From Ovis canadensis (lineage: Eukaryota; Chordata; Mammalia; Artiodactyla; Bovidae): DNA of 64,000 nt. Shown here in pieces: positions 11,835 to 22,607 of this stretch (its first letter is position 1; the number at the start of each line of letters is the position of its first letter). The position numbers and the translations under genes were made by a program. Where the stretch lies: contig NC_091247.1 of the NCBI RefSeq assembly GCF_042477335.2, positions 1,510,501-1,574,500 of the forward strand, given 5' to 3'. A model generated the notes under the pieces. It was not told where the DNA came from, did not search any database, and worked only from the letters and a program-made list of their open reading frames with translations.

Positions 11835-12740
11835 AGAAGGAGCTGAGAAGAAGGTATTTACATGCAATAAATGTTGAATTGCTCCCAATGCTTCTCCGTG
11901 GCACTGTGTGTCTGGGATTAATTTTATCCATTCCGCCCACATCTCGATACCCTTCAGCAAGGTTAATCCTGTCCTAATGCAGGTTTAAAAATTAAATCCA
12001 CTGCAATGAACAAATGTCGTGGGCAGCCTCAGCCTATTCTTTTATGCAGAGTAAATATGTTTGCACAGCGGCTCTGGGAACAGAGCTCCAGAGCGGGTAA
12101 CGTGTGCGCTCAACACGGCTTTGTCTCTCTGCTCGTTTCATGCATTATATATGACGGTCCCCATCCAGCTCACCAGCCTTCAAGTCAAGAGCAAAGCAGA
12201 TTGTGTTCTGGTCCCCGGAAACAAGGAGCCAGGCAAGGATTTAGGATTTTAAGAATTAGTTTAACTTGGATGAGAACTGACTCCTGGGCTTTTTTTGTCT
12301 GTTCACAAGCTTTAAAAATGCATGCAAGAAGTAAGCAACAGCCCCAAACAAAACAAAATAACTCCTGCTTCCAGGCTGGTTTTCTGTGGGTTTCTGGAAG
12401 GTGAAAATGACCTCCATCCCTTGCAAAGTGGGAGGAGGACGCTGTGAAATCTGTTTCCCCACAGTGTCCTCGGGCCTGCAGACTCGATTAAGATATTAAA
12501 CAGCACACGGGCGAGCCGGGTCTCCCGGGGAGCTGCCTCTGCTGGTGTCCTCAGCCTGGTGCAAGCGCCTCCAATCCCGGGATGCCAAAGGCTCTAAGGG
12601 AATGATCTGTCTCCTGAGATATAAATTCCAATTTACTCTGACACAAACGATTACCCTGTGAACACTGGTCATCCGTCTTCAGGTACCCGGGGGATGCTCT
12701 GGCTGGTGTTATTATCTCCTGGAAATTAAAATGGCCCGAG
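11835..12740. promoter_or_regulatory. Candidate conserved non-coding element
   Basis: About 900 bp of repeat-free, AT-richer sequence in a GC-rich setting. It has clustered developmental-type motifs: GGGATTAATTTTATCC (11908-11925), GATTAAGATATTAAAC (near 12486), GAGATATAAATTCCAATTTA (near 12618), and ACGATTACCC (near 12648). Open frames across it look random. Conservation cannot be tested here. Confidence 0.3.
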
Positions 12741-13089
12741 GGTGAGGATTACTTCCTGCTGGAGCCAGGGTGTCCTGCCTTCCCTGCTCCAACCTCTGGG
12801 CCTGGGAGTGGGCAGCAGAGCTCCTGGGTCACTGGAGGAGGAGCCGTGCAGAAAGCCTGGTGGGGGTGGGCGGAGGTTGAAAGACGAGGCCCCTGTGTGG
12901 AACAGAAGGCCAAGGTCTCTCTCCCAATGGCCTCACTGGGCAGAAGGGTCCCCCTGTGGGGAGGGGTCTCCAGGGTCGGCTGCCCCCATCTAGGACTCCT
13001 CATGTGGGTCTGCAGGGTGGGCCCCCCACTCTAAGGACCCATGTGCCAGCATCCCCGGTCCACCCCCACCTTCCCCACAGAACTCTCTC

Positions 13090-13481
13090 TTTCTTTAACA
13101 GTTTTATTGAGAGCTAAATCACATGCATAAATGTACCCTTTTTAACTGCACATTCAATGCTTTCTGTGTATCTGCAGAGCTGTGAACTTTCAGTGCATTT
13201 TAGCTTTAGAGGGCAGTGAATATTCTATATTCAAGAACATTCTAGAATATTTTTACCATCTCCAAAGAAAGCTCATATCCCTTTGCTTTCAACCCCGGCA
13301 CCCCTCCCCTGCCCCGGCACCCCTGGCCTTTCTGCATGGACTCTCCTCTCCTGGACATTTCGCATCAGTGCAGTGGGGCAGCATGCGGTTGCGTGACCGG
13401 CTTCTCCACCAGTGTCGTCCGAAGGCTCAGTCAGCGCCTCCTCGGTGTTTCTGCTCTGATAACATCCTGTTATACGGACAG
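13090..13481 (-). mobile_element. L1 LINE 3' region fragment, part 1
   Basis: Antisense L1 3' end. The order TTTTATTGAGAGCTAAATCACATGC, TGTACCC..TTTTTAACTG, TCTAGAATATTTTTACCATC, AAGAAAGCTCATATCC and CCTGGACATTTCGCATCA follows the old L1 consensus. It is interrupted by a SINE at 13482. Confidence 0.8.
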
Positions 13482-13562
13482 CCGTGTGCGTGCTAAGTCG
13501 CTTCAGTTGTGTCTGACTCTGTGTGACCCCATGACCTGTAGCCCACCAGGCTCCTAGACCAT
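13482..13562 (-). mobile_element. Bov-tA SINE, 3' part, nested in L1
   Basis: CGTGTGCGTGCTAAGTCGCTTCAGTTGTGTCTGACTC...GCCCACCAGGCTCCTAGACC is the antisense tail of Bov-tA. L1 similarity continues on both sides. Confidence 0.85.
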
Positions 13563-13720
13563 GGTTTGCTTCTTTATGCATCAACCAATGGGCATTTGGG
13601 CCGTGTCCACCTTCTGGCCACACTGAGCCGGGCTGCTGTGGACAGGAGGGTCATGTTCTCATACGGATGTCCGTCGTCACCTCCCAGGGGACGCACCGGT
13701 GGTGAGGTGGCCCTGAGTCC
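13563..13720 (-). mobile_element. L1 LINE 3' region fragment, part 2
   Basis: The L1 resumes: CTTCTTTATGCATCAACCAATGGGCATTTGGGC..GTCCACCTTCTGGCC corresponds to the antisense TCCATTCATC..GATGGACATTTGGGTTG..CCACCTTTTGGC block. Similarity fades after about 13720. Confidence 0.75.
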
Positions 13721-14583
13721 TGGGAGCTTTCCCAGATTCTGTCCTGCTTTCTGTCCTGGCCTCCTGAGCAACCTGGTTCCAAGTCGCTTTACACCCCCAT
13801 GGAGACACACCCTTGCGGGCTAGTCCCAGTTTCTGCAGAATTTAGGATCTTTCACTGCCTCCCCCCGCCCTGCCCGCCTGGAGCAGAGTCCAGATACGAG
13901 AGCTGGGGACTCTTTCCTGCTCCCTGAGGTTCAAGCCGTGAACGTACAACTGGGAGCAGGGCCGGGTGCTGCCAGGGTCCAGGGACACTGGCTTCAGGCT
14001 GCAGCTGGCCGGGGGTGGGGGCAGGAGGGCAGGTTCTGGCTTCAGCAGAGAAGGGTCAGAAAGCACATCCAGTCCAAACGCCCCCTGGAAAATGGGGAAA
14101 CAGAGGCTCCGAGAGAGCGGGGTGCCCCTGAGGCTGCAGACCAGACTGAAGCCCCGGAGGGAACTGCTTCCTCCCATCCTTTCCCAGCCCGAGCTGCCTT
14201 GGGCACGCCGCGGGAGAACTGGAGCGGGCGGGTTCATCCAGCAGAGGGCAACCACCCATCTGGGTTTGTTTGCATTCAGGGTCTTACCTTTCGTAATGGG
14301 TAGGTCTCCACCCTTGTCTCCCCAGGAAGAGAAAGGAGGTGACGGCCACTGAGGCTGGACGATGGCGAGGCAGAGTTTATCCCTCCGCTACCCTGAGTCT
14401 TTGAGCACGCGTTGTATTTCCCGAGCCAGAGCTGAGCCCCCGTAGGGCAGGCGCCCCCACCTGTGTCCTGGCACATGGGGCTGGCGGAGCATGTGCCCCG
14501 GTGCCCAGCAGGGCCCACAGGACTCTGTGGGGGGAGAGAGATTGGCTCTTTTGCATGCTTGCAAGTGTCTGTGTAATGGGTAC
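13721..14583. other. Intergenic, no gene recognised
   Basis: No exon found. AATGGGGAAACAGAGGCTCCGAGAGAG near 14091 looks like a short MIR core remnant. Open frames here are long because of GC content and lack family similarity. Confidence 0.4.
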
Positions 14584-14660
14584 ATGCGTGTGTGATGCGT
14601 GTGTGATGCGTGTGTGATGCGTGTGTGATGCGTGTGTGATGCGTGTGTGATGCGTGTGCA
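14584..14660 (+). repeat. 11-bp tandem repeat (ATGCGTGTGTG)7
   Basis: Seven consecutive 11-bp units begin at 14584, 14595, 14606, 14617, 14628, 14639 and 14650. The first six are identical and the last ends in CA. The array is followed by an irregular TG-rich tract to about 14760. Confidence 0.95.
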
Positions 14661-14760
14661 CTGGTGTGCATGTGCGTGTGCAGATGTGTGTGTGCATGGG
14701 TATATATGAGCAGCTGTGTGTGCATGCCTGCTTGTGTGAATGGAAGTGTGTGTGAGGGAG
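14661..14760 (+). repeat. Degenerate TG-rich tract
   Basis: A purine-pyrimidine alternating run (TGTG/TGCA mixtures) that continues the preceding 11-bp array. It may form Z-DNA. Confidence 0.75.
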
Positions 14761-14889
14761 AGAGAATGAGCTCTCATTCTAGAATAAAAGGGAACTAGTT
14801 TTTCTCAGCTCCATTTTTAGTGAATCATCATCGTTTTTCCTCATCAAATCATCTCTTTAGAAAAAAGCCAATACATTCAGCAGGTGTAC

Positions 14890-15215
14890 TGGGCATGTCT
14901 ATTGCACGTATTGAATGGACATATTGAACTGACCCAAACAACATCTATTTTCACCAGCAATGATCAGTTAGAAAATATGCTTTTTTCCAAAGGTGTCATC
15001 CATGGGGCAGGAACAGAAACCATATGGAATCTAGGAATTAATGCCAGTGGGAGACTTTGATACGACCTGAATATACAGAAAGACTCCAGGCCTTTGATGG
15101 GAAGACCTAATGTTATAAAGATGCCAGCTCTCTTCAAATTAACTCATAAATCCAATGGGATCCCAATCAAAAAATTTCTTGCAGAACTCAGACGTGATCT
15201 AAGATTTATGTGGAG
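14890..15215 (+). mobile_element. L1 LINE ORF2 fragment
   Basis: CTTTGATGGGAAGACC..AATGTTATAAAGATGCCAGCTCTC, AATCCAATGGGATCCCAATCAAAA and GATTTATGTGGAGGG follow the L1 ORF2 order (ACATTGTTAAGATGTCAATACTCCCC ... AATCCCTATCAAAATCCC). It is diverged. A BovB end abuts it at 15216. A GGGAAAGACTTCATAAATAAAACTC stretch near 15906 may be a further L1 remnant. Confidence 0.65.
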
Positions 15216-15490
15216 GGTGTTCATTGGAAGGACTGATGCTAAAGCTGAAACTCCAGTACTTTGGCCACCTGACGCGAAGAGTTGACTCATTGGAAAAGAC
15301 CCTGATGCTGGGAGGGACTGGGGGCAGGAGGAGAAGGGGACGACAGAGGATGAGATGGCTGGATGGCATCACTGACTTGATGCACATGAGTTTGGGTGAA
15401 CTCCGGGAGTTGGTGATGGACAGGGGGGCCTGGCTGCTGCGATCCATAGGGTCACAAAGAGTCGGACACGACTGAGCAACTGAACTGATC
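15216..15490 (+). mobile_element. BovB LINE, 3' end fragment
   Basis: It starts at GTGTTCATTGGAAGGACTGATGC and ends with GTCGGACACGACTGAGCAACTGAACTG. This is a 5'-truncated copy of the last ~275 bp, well preserved. Confidence 0.92.
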
Positions 15491-16689
15491 AAGGTCCACA
15501 AAGAGCTTCACCAGCTTTACGAAAGAAGAGTAGAGTGTGGACTGTCCCGCGAGATGTGACATTCTGCAGAAACAGAGCAATGAAGCCCATGTGGTCTTGA
15601 CACTGAGTGGGGGCCTGGATTCCAAAGTTCGGGGGCAGAGACCACCCACCGCCTGTGGGGTCTTCATTCATTACAAGGTGGTCCCACACATCCAGCGGGA
15701 GAGGACAGAGCTCCAGACAGTTCCAGAAACTTGCCCATCCTATGGAGCATAATAATGAATCCCCGTGCGTGTGTGTGTGTGGGTGGGGGTGGGGGGTTAC
15801 CTAGAAACCAGGAGGAGCACAGGGAGTGACGAGCCAGATGGGGGAAACAGAAGAATAGAGCTAGAAAATGAAATGCAGCAGGTTATCTTTGGGGCCTCGG
15901 GGGAGGGAAAGACTTCATAAATAAAACTCTAAGAGCAGAAATGGTGGGTGCAGAAGAGTCCCAGGGCAAAGCCAGCGGGAAGGGAGCAGACGCCTGTACA
16001 GCCCGAAACACGTGACTCACGTCTGGAAAGCACGAGAAGGCAGCGACCTCAGGGCGACGGAGAGCCGGTTACGTAAGAGGAAACCTGGGAGCTACAGCGT
16101 GGGCAAGCTGTTGAGGACCCAGGCAACCATCAGAAAGCTGAGGAGTGCAGAGGAGGGGCCCCGCGGGGACACGTCCATTCTGAAGGACAGCCCCTTCAGG
16201 TAGCCGCAGTCAGGCTCCGCGGGCCACGGGGCCTGGAAGCCGCTCGGTGTGAACGCTGGGCCCTCGGAGCCCCAGGCGACGTCAGTGGCGGAGGAGGGTG
16301 GGTTTTGAGGTCACCCGGGAGACGGCCCAGGAAACTCGGGCAGGTCCAAAGCAATGCGGACTTGGCGGCTGAAATCAGCAGGCTGAGTGTAGATAAACAC
16401 ACCAAGATTCACGCCCCTGAGTCACGGGCCCACACGCATGCACACACACGCGAGGCCCACACGGCTGAGTGGAGAAAGCAGAATTCAGAATGAGCTCCAG
16501 TAGGTGCCACTTACCTAGGTGAAAAGACAGGCTCAGGAGTCCACTTTCCGGGAACATCGTTCAAGTCAGACGTCCCTGCTGATAGGTGAGGAAGAGGAGG
16601 CGAGGGAGGGGGCCTGGGACAGGTCCGATGCAGGGGGCTGGCCTAGAAATCAGGTCATCATTAGGGTTTGTGACAGTGAAGAGGTGGGG
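15491..16689. other. Intergenic, no gene recognised
   Basis: No exon found. Positions 15767-15798 hold a short GT run followed by a G-rich stretch. Possible very old L1 remnants occur but cannot be delimited. Confidence 0.4.
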
Positions 16690-17678
16690 TGCCGGGAGCC
16701 AGCGTGAGGAGCTCCGCCCACGGCAAAGGTCATGAGGAAGGAGGCTTGGCATACGCAAAGGCGTGATCAAGCCTCAGGAAAGCCCCTGTTCCCGAGCATC
16801 TAACCCCAAAACCAGAGTCTGTTTTGTGCTCTCACCTACACCTCTGACTTTACGGGGGGCTCTCCCCCATAACCGTTTCTCTCAGAGAAGGAGTAAACGT
16901 GCAGCTCCAAGGCAATAAAAATTCCTGGGCGTGACAAGAGTGTTTCAGCTTACGGACTCCTCTGAAGGTTATTTAGCCCACCTGCATAGGTTCGTCCGGC
17001 CACATGTGATTGTTTACAGCCTCCCAATCTGAGAGGCACGAGATGTTTTAGACTTACTAAAGGCAAATTCTTTTGGGGAGTTGGAAATTATTAGTATAGT
17101 GGGTTGGTTAGGAATTATATTGATGAAGGGTTCTTCATTTGTTGTGCCACTAATTGCTGCTAATTCCCTGCTCTGGGTGGGACAAGGGTGTCATAGGTCA
17201 AACCTCTCTGCTGACAGACTAGCTTGTGTGACAGGATTATCCATACTGCTGCCACTAGGCACATGATTGTTTATTACCTCTCAACCGTAAACAGCACAGA
17301 GAGTTTTGGAGTATTTTGAGAGTCTTAATTAGCATAGGGCTTTTTCTTCTTGTTGAGTCAATGATTGCCGCCAGGCCTCCATATCCTTAGGCACCTGGGA
17401 ATATATTAATCAATGTATTTGGAATATAGCAAAGGAAATATAGTAGTTTTTGATGTTAGCAATACTAGACTTTTTGAGTTAATGGATTTTCTCTTTTGTA
17501 ATAGATCACTGTACTTTGTTATAAATCACTGTGTCCTTGCTATGTGAAAATGTAACTTTATCATATCTTAAGACTAAATAGATCTTAAGGGGAGCATTGG
17601 TGAAAGGATTTTCATTTGTTGGGCTGATGTTTGCTGCTAAATCTCCATGTTCCCTGCCCTTATAATGAATAAAACTAA

Positions 17679-17740
17679 CATATAGGAGAAATAAGTATTA
17701 ACCTTTAAGCATATAGGAGAAATAAGTATTAACCTTTAAG
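17679..17740 (+). repeat. Perfect 31-bp tandem duplication inside the LTR
   Basis: Two identical 31-bp units abut (17679-17709 and 17710-17740), each starting CATATAGGAGAAATAAGT. They lie in the U3 part of the LTR, upstream of its TATA box, where enhancer duplications commonly arise. Confidence 0.95.
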
Positions 17741-18043
17741 ACGAATCATGTTAACCTTGGGTTAAATAAATTCCTTTCTTGATTGTAACTCACTACACCC
17801 TCACCCTATAGGAATGTAACTTTATTTGAAGGGTGGTGCCTGGTTTAAGGAAAAACACCCTTGGAAGAAATAAGTTTTTTGGTTATCAGAAAGAAAGGAT
17901 CATAAAATGTCAGCAGGTCTCACTCATGGCCAGAAGATGATGTACCTTTTTTTATACATTTATGTGAAGCACCTGATTTTGATAAAGGTCAGGACTGCTG
18001 ACCCCCGCGTGACTCTGTACTCATCCCTATATGTAACAAAAGG

Positions 18044-18067
18044 TATATAAGCAAACCCCAAAATAAA
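18044..18067 (+). promoter_or_regulatory. LTR TATA box and poly(A) signal
   Basis: TATATAA at 18044-18050 and AATAAA at 18062-18067 are 18 bp apart, start to start. Both therefore lie upstream of the R region. This spacing is normal for betaretrovirus-like LTRs and means the LTR could still act as a promoter. Confidence 0.7.
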
Positions 18068-18377
18068 GAAACTGGATCAGTTTCCGGAAAGACTGATTCC
18101 CCCATGTCGCTTCTTTCTTGCTCCCGTTTTTCTGGCTGAATTCCCATCTGGAGCATGGATGCTATTCCACGTAATCCAAGTGATTCAGCCTCTTTTTCTC
18201 CACGAATCTTCCTACTACACTATCCATTTCTAATCTCTCTATATCTGTGATTAAGTATGTATTTTTCCAAAGACGCCGACTCCGTCCCCCCACCTTCGAA
18301 TCACCCTGGATCCACCGGGGCTGGACCCCGGCAGTGGGGATTCCAAAACGACGGGGCCCCGGGGTGACTGTCCTGAG

Positions 18378-18533
18378 CTGCAGGGGACATTCAGGAGAAA
18401 TGTCTGCTGACTTTTCCGGTTGTCATGACTTGGGGCAGGGATGCTACTGGCATCTAGCAGGCACTGGATGGTTTCCTTGGCAAGAGCCGTCTGGGCCAAA
18501 ATGTCAGTAGCGCCAGGGCTGAGCGAGCCTGCC
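18378..18533 (-). mobile_element. MER20 (hAT-Charlie) DNA transposon remnant
   Basis: GGGGACATTCAGGAGAAATGTCTG..TTGTCATGACTTGGGG..GATGCTACTGGCATCTAG and GGGCCAAAATGTCAGTAGCGCCAGGGCTGAG follow the antisense MER20 consensus order, with an internal deletion. Old and diverged. Confidence 0.65.
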
Positions 18534-18870
18534 GTGGGGGAGTTGTTTACGGCGGGAGAAGGGACATTTCAGGCCGATGAGGGGTGGGGAAGAGAAAGCT
18601 TCCTTCTGGCAGTTGAGCCTGGCACAGTGCCACCCCCCACCCCCACTCCAGCTTTTCAAGGATGTTCCAGGAGGGCCCCTGGCGGGGGGTCTCCCCTTTA
18701 GGCACTTCCACCTCACTGGGTCCCTTCCTCCACAGAAAATCATTAAAAATTGTATTTTACAATGATGGAAGTTCAAAGTTGAATATAACCTTGGCCATAT
18801 TTATCTACTTTCTTCCTCTGATTTTAAAAGACATCACGAACGTTTTTGTGGACGCCCTGGCATCTGTCCT
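18534..18870. other. Intergenic, no gene recognised
   Basis: Nothing beyond unique-looking sequence between the MER20 remnant and the next SINE. Confidence 0.4.
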
Positions 18871-19085
18871 GGGCTTCCCTGGTGGCTCAGTGGTACAAGG
18901 ATCCTTCTGCAATGCAGGGGCCGTGAAAGATGCAGGTCCGATGCCTGGGTGGGGAGGTCCCCTGGAGGAGGGCACTGCAACCCACTCCAGTATCCTTGCC
19001 TGGAGACTCCCATGCACAGAGGAGCCTGGTGGGCTACAGTCCACGGGGTCATAACGAGCTGGACACGACTGAGCAGCTGAGCATG
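18871..19085 (+). mobile_element. Bov-tA SINE
   Basis: GGGCTTCCCTGGTGGCTCAG head, GCAACCCACTCCAGTATCCTT, GGAGCCTGGTGGGCTACAGT and a GGACACGACTGAGCAGCTGA tail. Complete and moderately diverged. Confidence 0.92.
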
Positions 19086-19141
19086 CATGCCCAGAAGTTT
19101 CCAGGGAGTATAGGCGCTCTTGGAGCAGCAGGGGCCACATG

Positions 19142-19290
19142 CCTGCGGAGCCCTGCTCCCCGAGGGGCTGCCTTCACCTGCAGAGCCCTGCTCGCCGAGG
19201 GGGCCACACGCCTGCGGAGCCCTGCTCCCCAAGGGGCTGCCTTCCAGCGGAGCCCTGCTCCCCGAGGGGCTGCCTTCCGGCGGAGGTCTG
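19142..19290 (+). repeat. ~34-bp GC-rich minisatellite, 4 copies
   Basis: GAGCCCTGCTCSCC-type cores start at 19149, 19184, 19218 and 19251, spaced 33 to 35 bp. Each is followed by a GAGGGG..GCC stretch. It directly precedes the copy of the segmental duplication at 19291. Confidence 0.85.
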
Positions 19291-19738
19291 GGCAGTGCGC
19301 ACAGCAGACAGGGGTCCCCAGGACACGGCTCCCAGCAGGCTCGACGGGGCGGCCAGGACCCAGCCCAGCTGCTGAGAGGCAGGGGCAGGGAGGGAGGCTG
19401 GGGTGGGGAGGAGGTTCTAACGCCACCAGCCAGAGGGCTCCTCCTCCCAGGTTGTGAAACACCCACAGGAAACAGAGGCTTGCACAGGCTGGGGTGGCTG
19501 GGGAGGGGCGGTTGGGGGGCAGGTGGCCAGGCCTAGAGGGCGGCCCAGGAAGCCGGCAGAGAGGCTGCGGGGAGGAGGAGGTCAGGGCCGGGGGAAGGGC
19601 AGGCACTGACCTCCCCACGGTCACTGACCCCACGGTTCCCACTCACTATCCTCACTCCAAGGGGTCCTCAAATCCACCCTGTTATCCCAAGTTTGGTGAC
19701 AAAGAAGACTCAGAGAGGTCAAGCGACGGGCTCAAGGT
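19291..19738 (+). repeat. Diverged duplicated segment, copy A
   Basis: This segment aligns end to end, same orientation, with 45741-46338. Shared blocks include AGGGGTCCCCAGGACAC, GGCTCCTCCTCCC.GGTTGTGAA, GGGCAGGTGGCCAGGCC, TATCCTCA.TCCA.GGG and GACTCAGAGAGGTCAAG. Copy A lacks the SINE that interrupts copy B, so it shows the empty site. The last ~60 bp resemble a MIR core. Confidence 0.75.
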
Positions 19739-20244
19739 GGCATTGCCTGGGTCAGGAGGACCCGGGTCAGGAGGACCCGGGCCTGGAGGTGCGGCCTGGG
19801 GCTCCTTCAGGGCCAGCCTTGCGTGCTCCTTCTTCCCAGACAGAAAGCCGGGACAGCTGGCGAGGGCCCCCTCCCTGGGCTCCAGGCTGGACTGGACTTG
19901 GCAGGCAGCCTCTCCCCAGCTGAGGGGCTCCGAATGTAAACGGTCTTCACAGCCAAACGACAGTGCCTCCGGGTGATATCAGGGGGAGCCTCCGGGGGAT
20001 AGCAGGGGGACCCCGCCAGGTCCAGCCGGCACACGGCCCCTTTCCTGAGGCCCTCCAAACGCGAGCCCTTGCAGGAGCAGGAAGGAAGGGAACCAGTGGA
20101 GGGACAGGGGACGTCCTATCCTGGGGGACACTCCCTACTCCCGGGAGGAGGAGGCTGGGACTGGAGGCCTGGAGCAGCCAGCTCTCTGCGGGTGGGGGAG
20201 GGTTTGCACCTACACTCCCAAGGGCCCTGCTGTTCCTGGGGTGG
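19739..20244. other. Intergenic, no gene recognised
   Basis: GC-rich. Short direct repeats of GTCAGGAGGACCCGG lie at 19751-19780. No exon. Confidence 0.4.
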
Positions 20245-20712
20245 TTGTTCCGATGCTCAGTTGTGTCTGACTCTTTACAACCCCATGGACTATACTATCC
20301 GCCCCCTGTCCTTCACTATCTCCTGCAGTTGGCTCATCCCTTGAGTCAATGATGCCATCCAACCATCTCATTCTCTGTCATCCCCTTCTCCTCCTGCCCT
20401 CAGTCTTCCCAGGATCAGGGTCTTTTCCAATGAGTCAATTCTTCCCATCAAGTGGCCAAAGTACTAGAGTTTCAGCTTCAGCATCAGTCCTTCCAATGAA
20501 TATTCTGGGTTGATTTCCTTTAGGATTGATCTCCTTGCAGTCCAAGGGATTCTCAAGAGTCTTCTCTAGCACCACAGTTCAAAAGCATCAATTCTTTGGT
20601 GCTCAGCCTTCCTTATGGTCCAACTCTCACATCCATACATGACCACTGGAAAAACCATATCTTTGACTATACAGACCTTTGTTGGCAAAGTAATGTTTCT
20701 GCTTTTTAATAC
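20245..20712 (-). mobile_element. BovB LINE, 3' end fragment
   Basis: Antisense BovB: TCAGTTGTGTCTGACTCTTT, TCCTCCTGCCCTCAGTCTTCC, CAATGAATATTCTGGGTTG, ACATCCATACATGACCACTGG and GTTGGCAAAGTAATGTTTCTGC, ending near 20712. Confidence 0.92.
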
Positions 20713-22383
20713 GCTATCTACAGACTCCCCTAAGAAAGTTGAAGGCTGAAAATGCCATGTTACTCGCTGAAGCATTTCCCCCAAGACCCATCAACTCATC
20801 AACAGAAATCAATAGTTTGAGCGGAATCCTGTTGATTAAAAAACCTCACTTTGCTGTGTCTACCAGTCCTAAACAATGACTTGGTGCCCCTGCCCTAGGC
20901 CCCACTGGAAGACCCACCCTAATCCAGACTTCAAAATCTCAGTCGATCGGACCCCCCTTTCCTGCTCCGGAGCACTGAAGCCCTGGCGGATGCTGTGGTC
21001 CTCACTCTGAGCCAGGACCTAGGTGGCGGATTCGGAGCTTGAGCATCACTGGGTGGGCTCACATCTCTCCTTAATCCACAGAGTCGTGTGCAAAGGCCCC
21101 AGGAGAGCCCCGATGCGCAGCCCTGGGACTGGGGTGGAGGGAGACGTGTGGGAACCCCGGTCCTGGGCCAGCTCCCTCAGAGGCAGTGGAACAGCACCTG
21201 TGTGCTGATGGCCAGCCTCCCAGGAGCCTGGCAGGACGCGGGGCCCGTGCGAATCTCCCTGCTTGCTGGGGACTGCCGCGCTGCAGCAGGAAGTGATACA
21301 GATCTCTGTGGCCACTGCAGGCTCCATTTCATTGTATTTAAGGTCCTTTTAGAAGGGGACAATAACACTTCCTCACCAGAGTGCAGAAACAAAGCGTGTC
21401 AGAAGAAGCTGGAGGGCAGGGCCAGCCCCCGGAGAACCCCTCCTGAGGAGGCTGCCACCCTGGCTGGGGGTACCTGGCCGTCCTCTCCACAGTCTGCTCA
21501 GCGCACCTCATCCCAACACGGCTCTGTGGAGTGGCCTGCTTTTGAATTTTACGTACAAATGCAATCAAACAAGGTCTCCTTTCTGATGCCACTTCCCCTG
21601 AGGTGCTGTGTTTGTGAATTTCCACGGTGGTTTTGAGGGAAGCAGGAACTCGCCATGAGACACTCTGCAGATGAGTTTGAACACCTGTGAGGCCGGGAAT
21701 TGGTCCTGCTCCGGATGGACCCTCGGTCGCTGTGATTCGGAGCGATTCTGTGTCCTCTGCCTGGGCAGGTGCTGCGGTGGGGGCGGGGCCGAGCTCCAGG
21801 TTGTGGGTCATCAAGCAGGTGCCCGCTTGGATGTCTCTGATCACTAATCAAGTCAAGGGTCTCATCTTTTTTCTATCGGCCACTGAAGTGTCTCTTTTGA
21901 GGGGGGTCTGTGTAGGTCACTTTCCCACGCCGCACAGGAGCATGGGCGTACAGCAGCTCCTCGTTTCTTCCGGACACAATAATTTGCCACTGCTGCGTGC
22001 GGCCGACACCTCCTCCCCACCCCCTGGCAGCTTCTGTCTCTCTCAGGGGTGTCGTTTGCAAGCTCAGTGTTCTTAAGTTCAATGTCAGTTTCCAGACTCG
22101 CCCGTTACTTAGAGCTCTGCATTCCTGCGTGAGGCATCACCGGGGTTATCTGATGTCCCGCGATGTGGCCCAAGACTGCTCTTCCGTCTTTCACATTTGG
22201 GTCTGTGATTCTGCCAACACGGCTCTTTTTCTGCTGTGTGGAAAGGGTCAAGTTTCATTTCTGGTTTTCCCATGTGAATACCCAGTAACTCACAGTGCTT
22301 ATTGGAAGTTTATTCAAGGAGAAGAGGGCTGGCGGAGGGACGGAGTGGGAGGCTGGGATGAGCAGATGTAAGCTCTTAGATGC
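20713..22383. other. Intergenic, with one L1 remnant
   Basis: No exon recognised. About 21840-21930 reads as antisense L1 (CATCTTTTTTCTATCGGCCACTGAAGTGTCTCTTTTGAGG). The rest is unassigned. Confidence 0.4.
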
Positions 22384-22601
22384 TTGTGTGTGTGCTAAGT
22401 CACTTCAATCATGTCCGACCGTTTGTGACCCTACAGACTATAGCCCGCCATGTTCCTCTGTCCATGAGCCTCTCCAGGTAAGAACACTGGAGGGAGCTGC
22501 CGTGCCCTCCTCCAGGGGATCTTCCCCATCCAGGGATCAAACCTGTGACTCCTACATCTCTCGCACTGGCAGGCGGGTTCTTCACCACCCGGGAAGCCCG
22601 A
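22384..22601 (-). mobile_element. Bov-tA SINE
   Basis: Antisense copy from TGTGTGTGCTAAGTCACTTC through TAGCCCGCCATGTTCCTCTG to TTCTTCACCACCCGGGAAGCCC. Confidence 0.9.
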
Positions 22602-22607
22602 GCTACT

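Larger units (their letters stand above)
10623..13089. other. Intergenic, repeat-poor
   Basis: No exon recognised. It includes a CCAAT-box palindrome (11472-11494) and a candidate regulatory island (11835-12740), both listed separately. Confidence 0.4.
16690..18333 (+). mobile_element. Solo LTR of a class II-like endogenous retrovirus
   Basis: The element begins TGCCGGG and ends CCCGGCA, perfect 7-bp inverted termini. The direct repeat GTGGGG lies immediately outside both ends (16684-16689 and 18334-18339). A 6-bp target duplication is typical of ERVK-like (class II) proviruses. In + orientation it has a TATA box (TATATAA, 18044-18050) and a poly(A) signal (AATAAA, 18062-18067), followed by a U5-like stretch. 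The sequence resembles ruminant ERV LTRs of the BTLTR1 kind; that name is from memory. At 1644 bp it is long for an LTR. No gag, pol or env sequence adjoins it, so it is a recombined solo LTR. Its longest open frame is 61 codons (17081-17266), with no recognisable product. Confidence 0.9.

Noticed and set aside
16690-18333. Possible retroviral coding sequence
   Set aside because: No gag, protease, polymerase or envelope similarity within or beside the LTR; the longest frame is 61 codons. It is a solo LTR.
18834-19642. Long overlapping open frames on the - strand
   Set aside because: They read through a Bov-tA SINE and a GC-rich minisatellite. The repeated residues reflect the tandem repeat.
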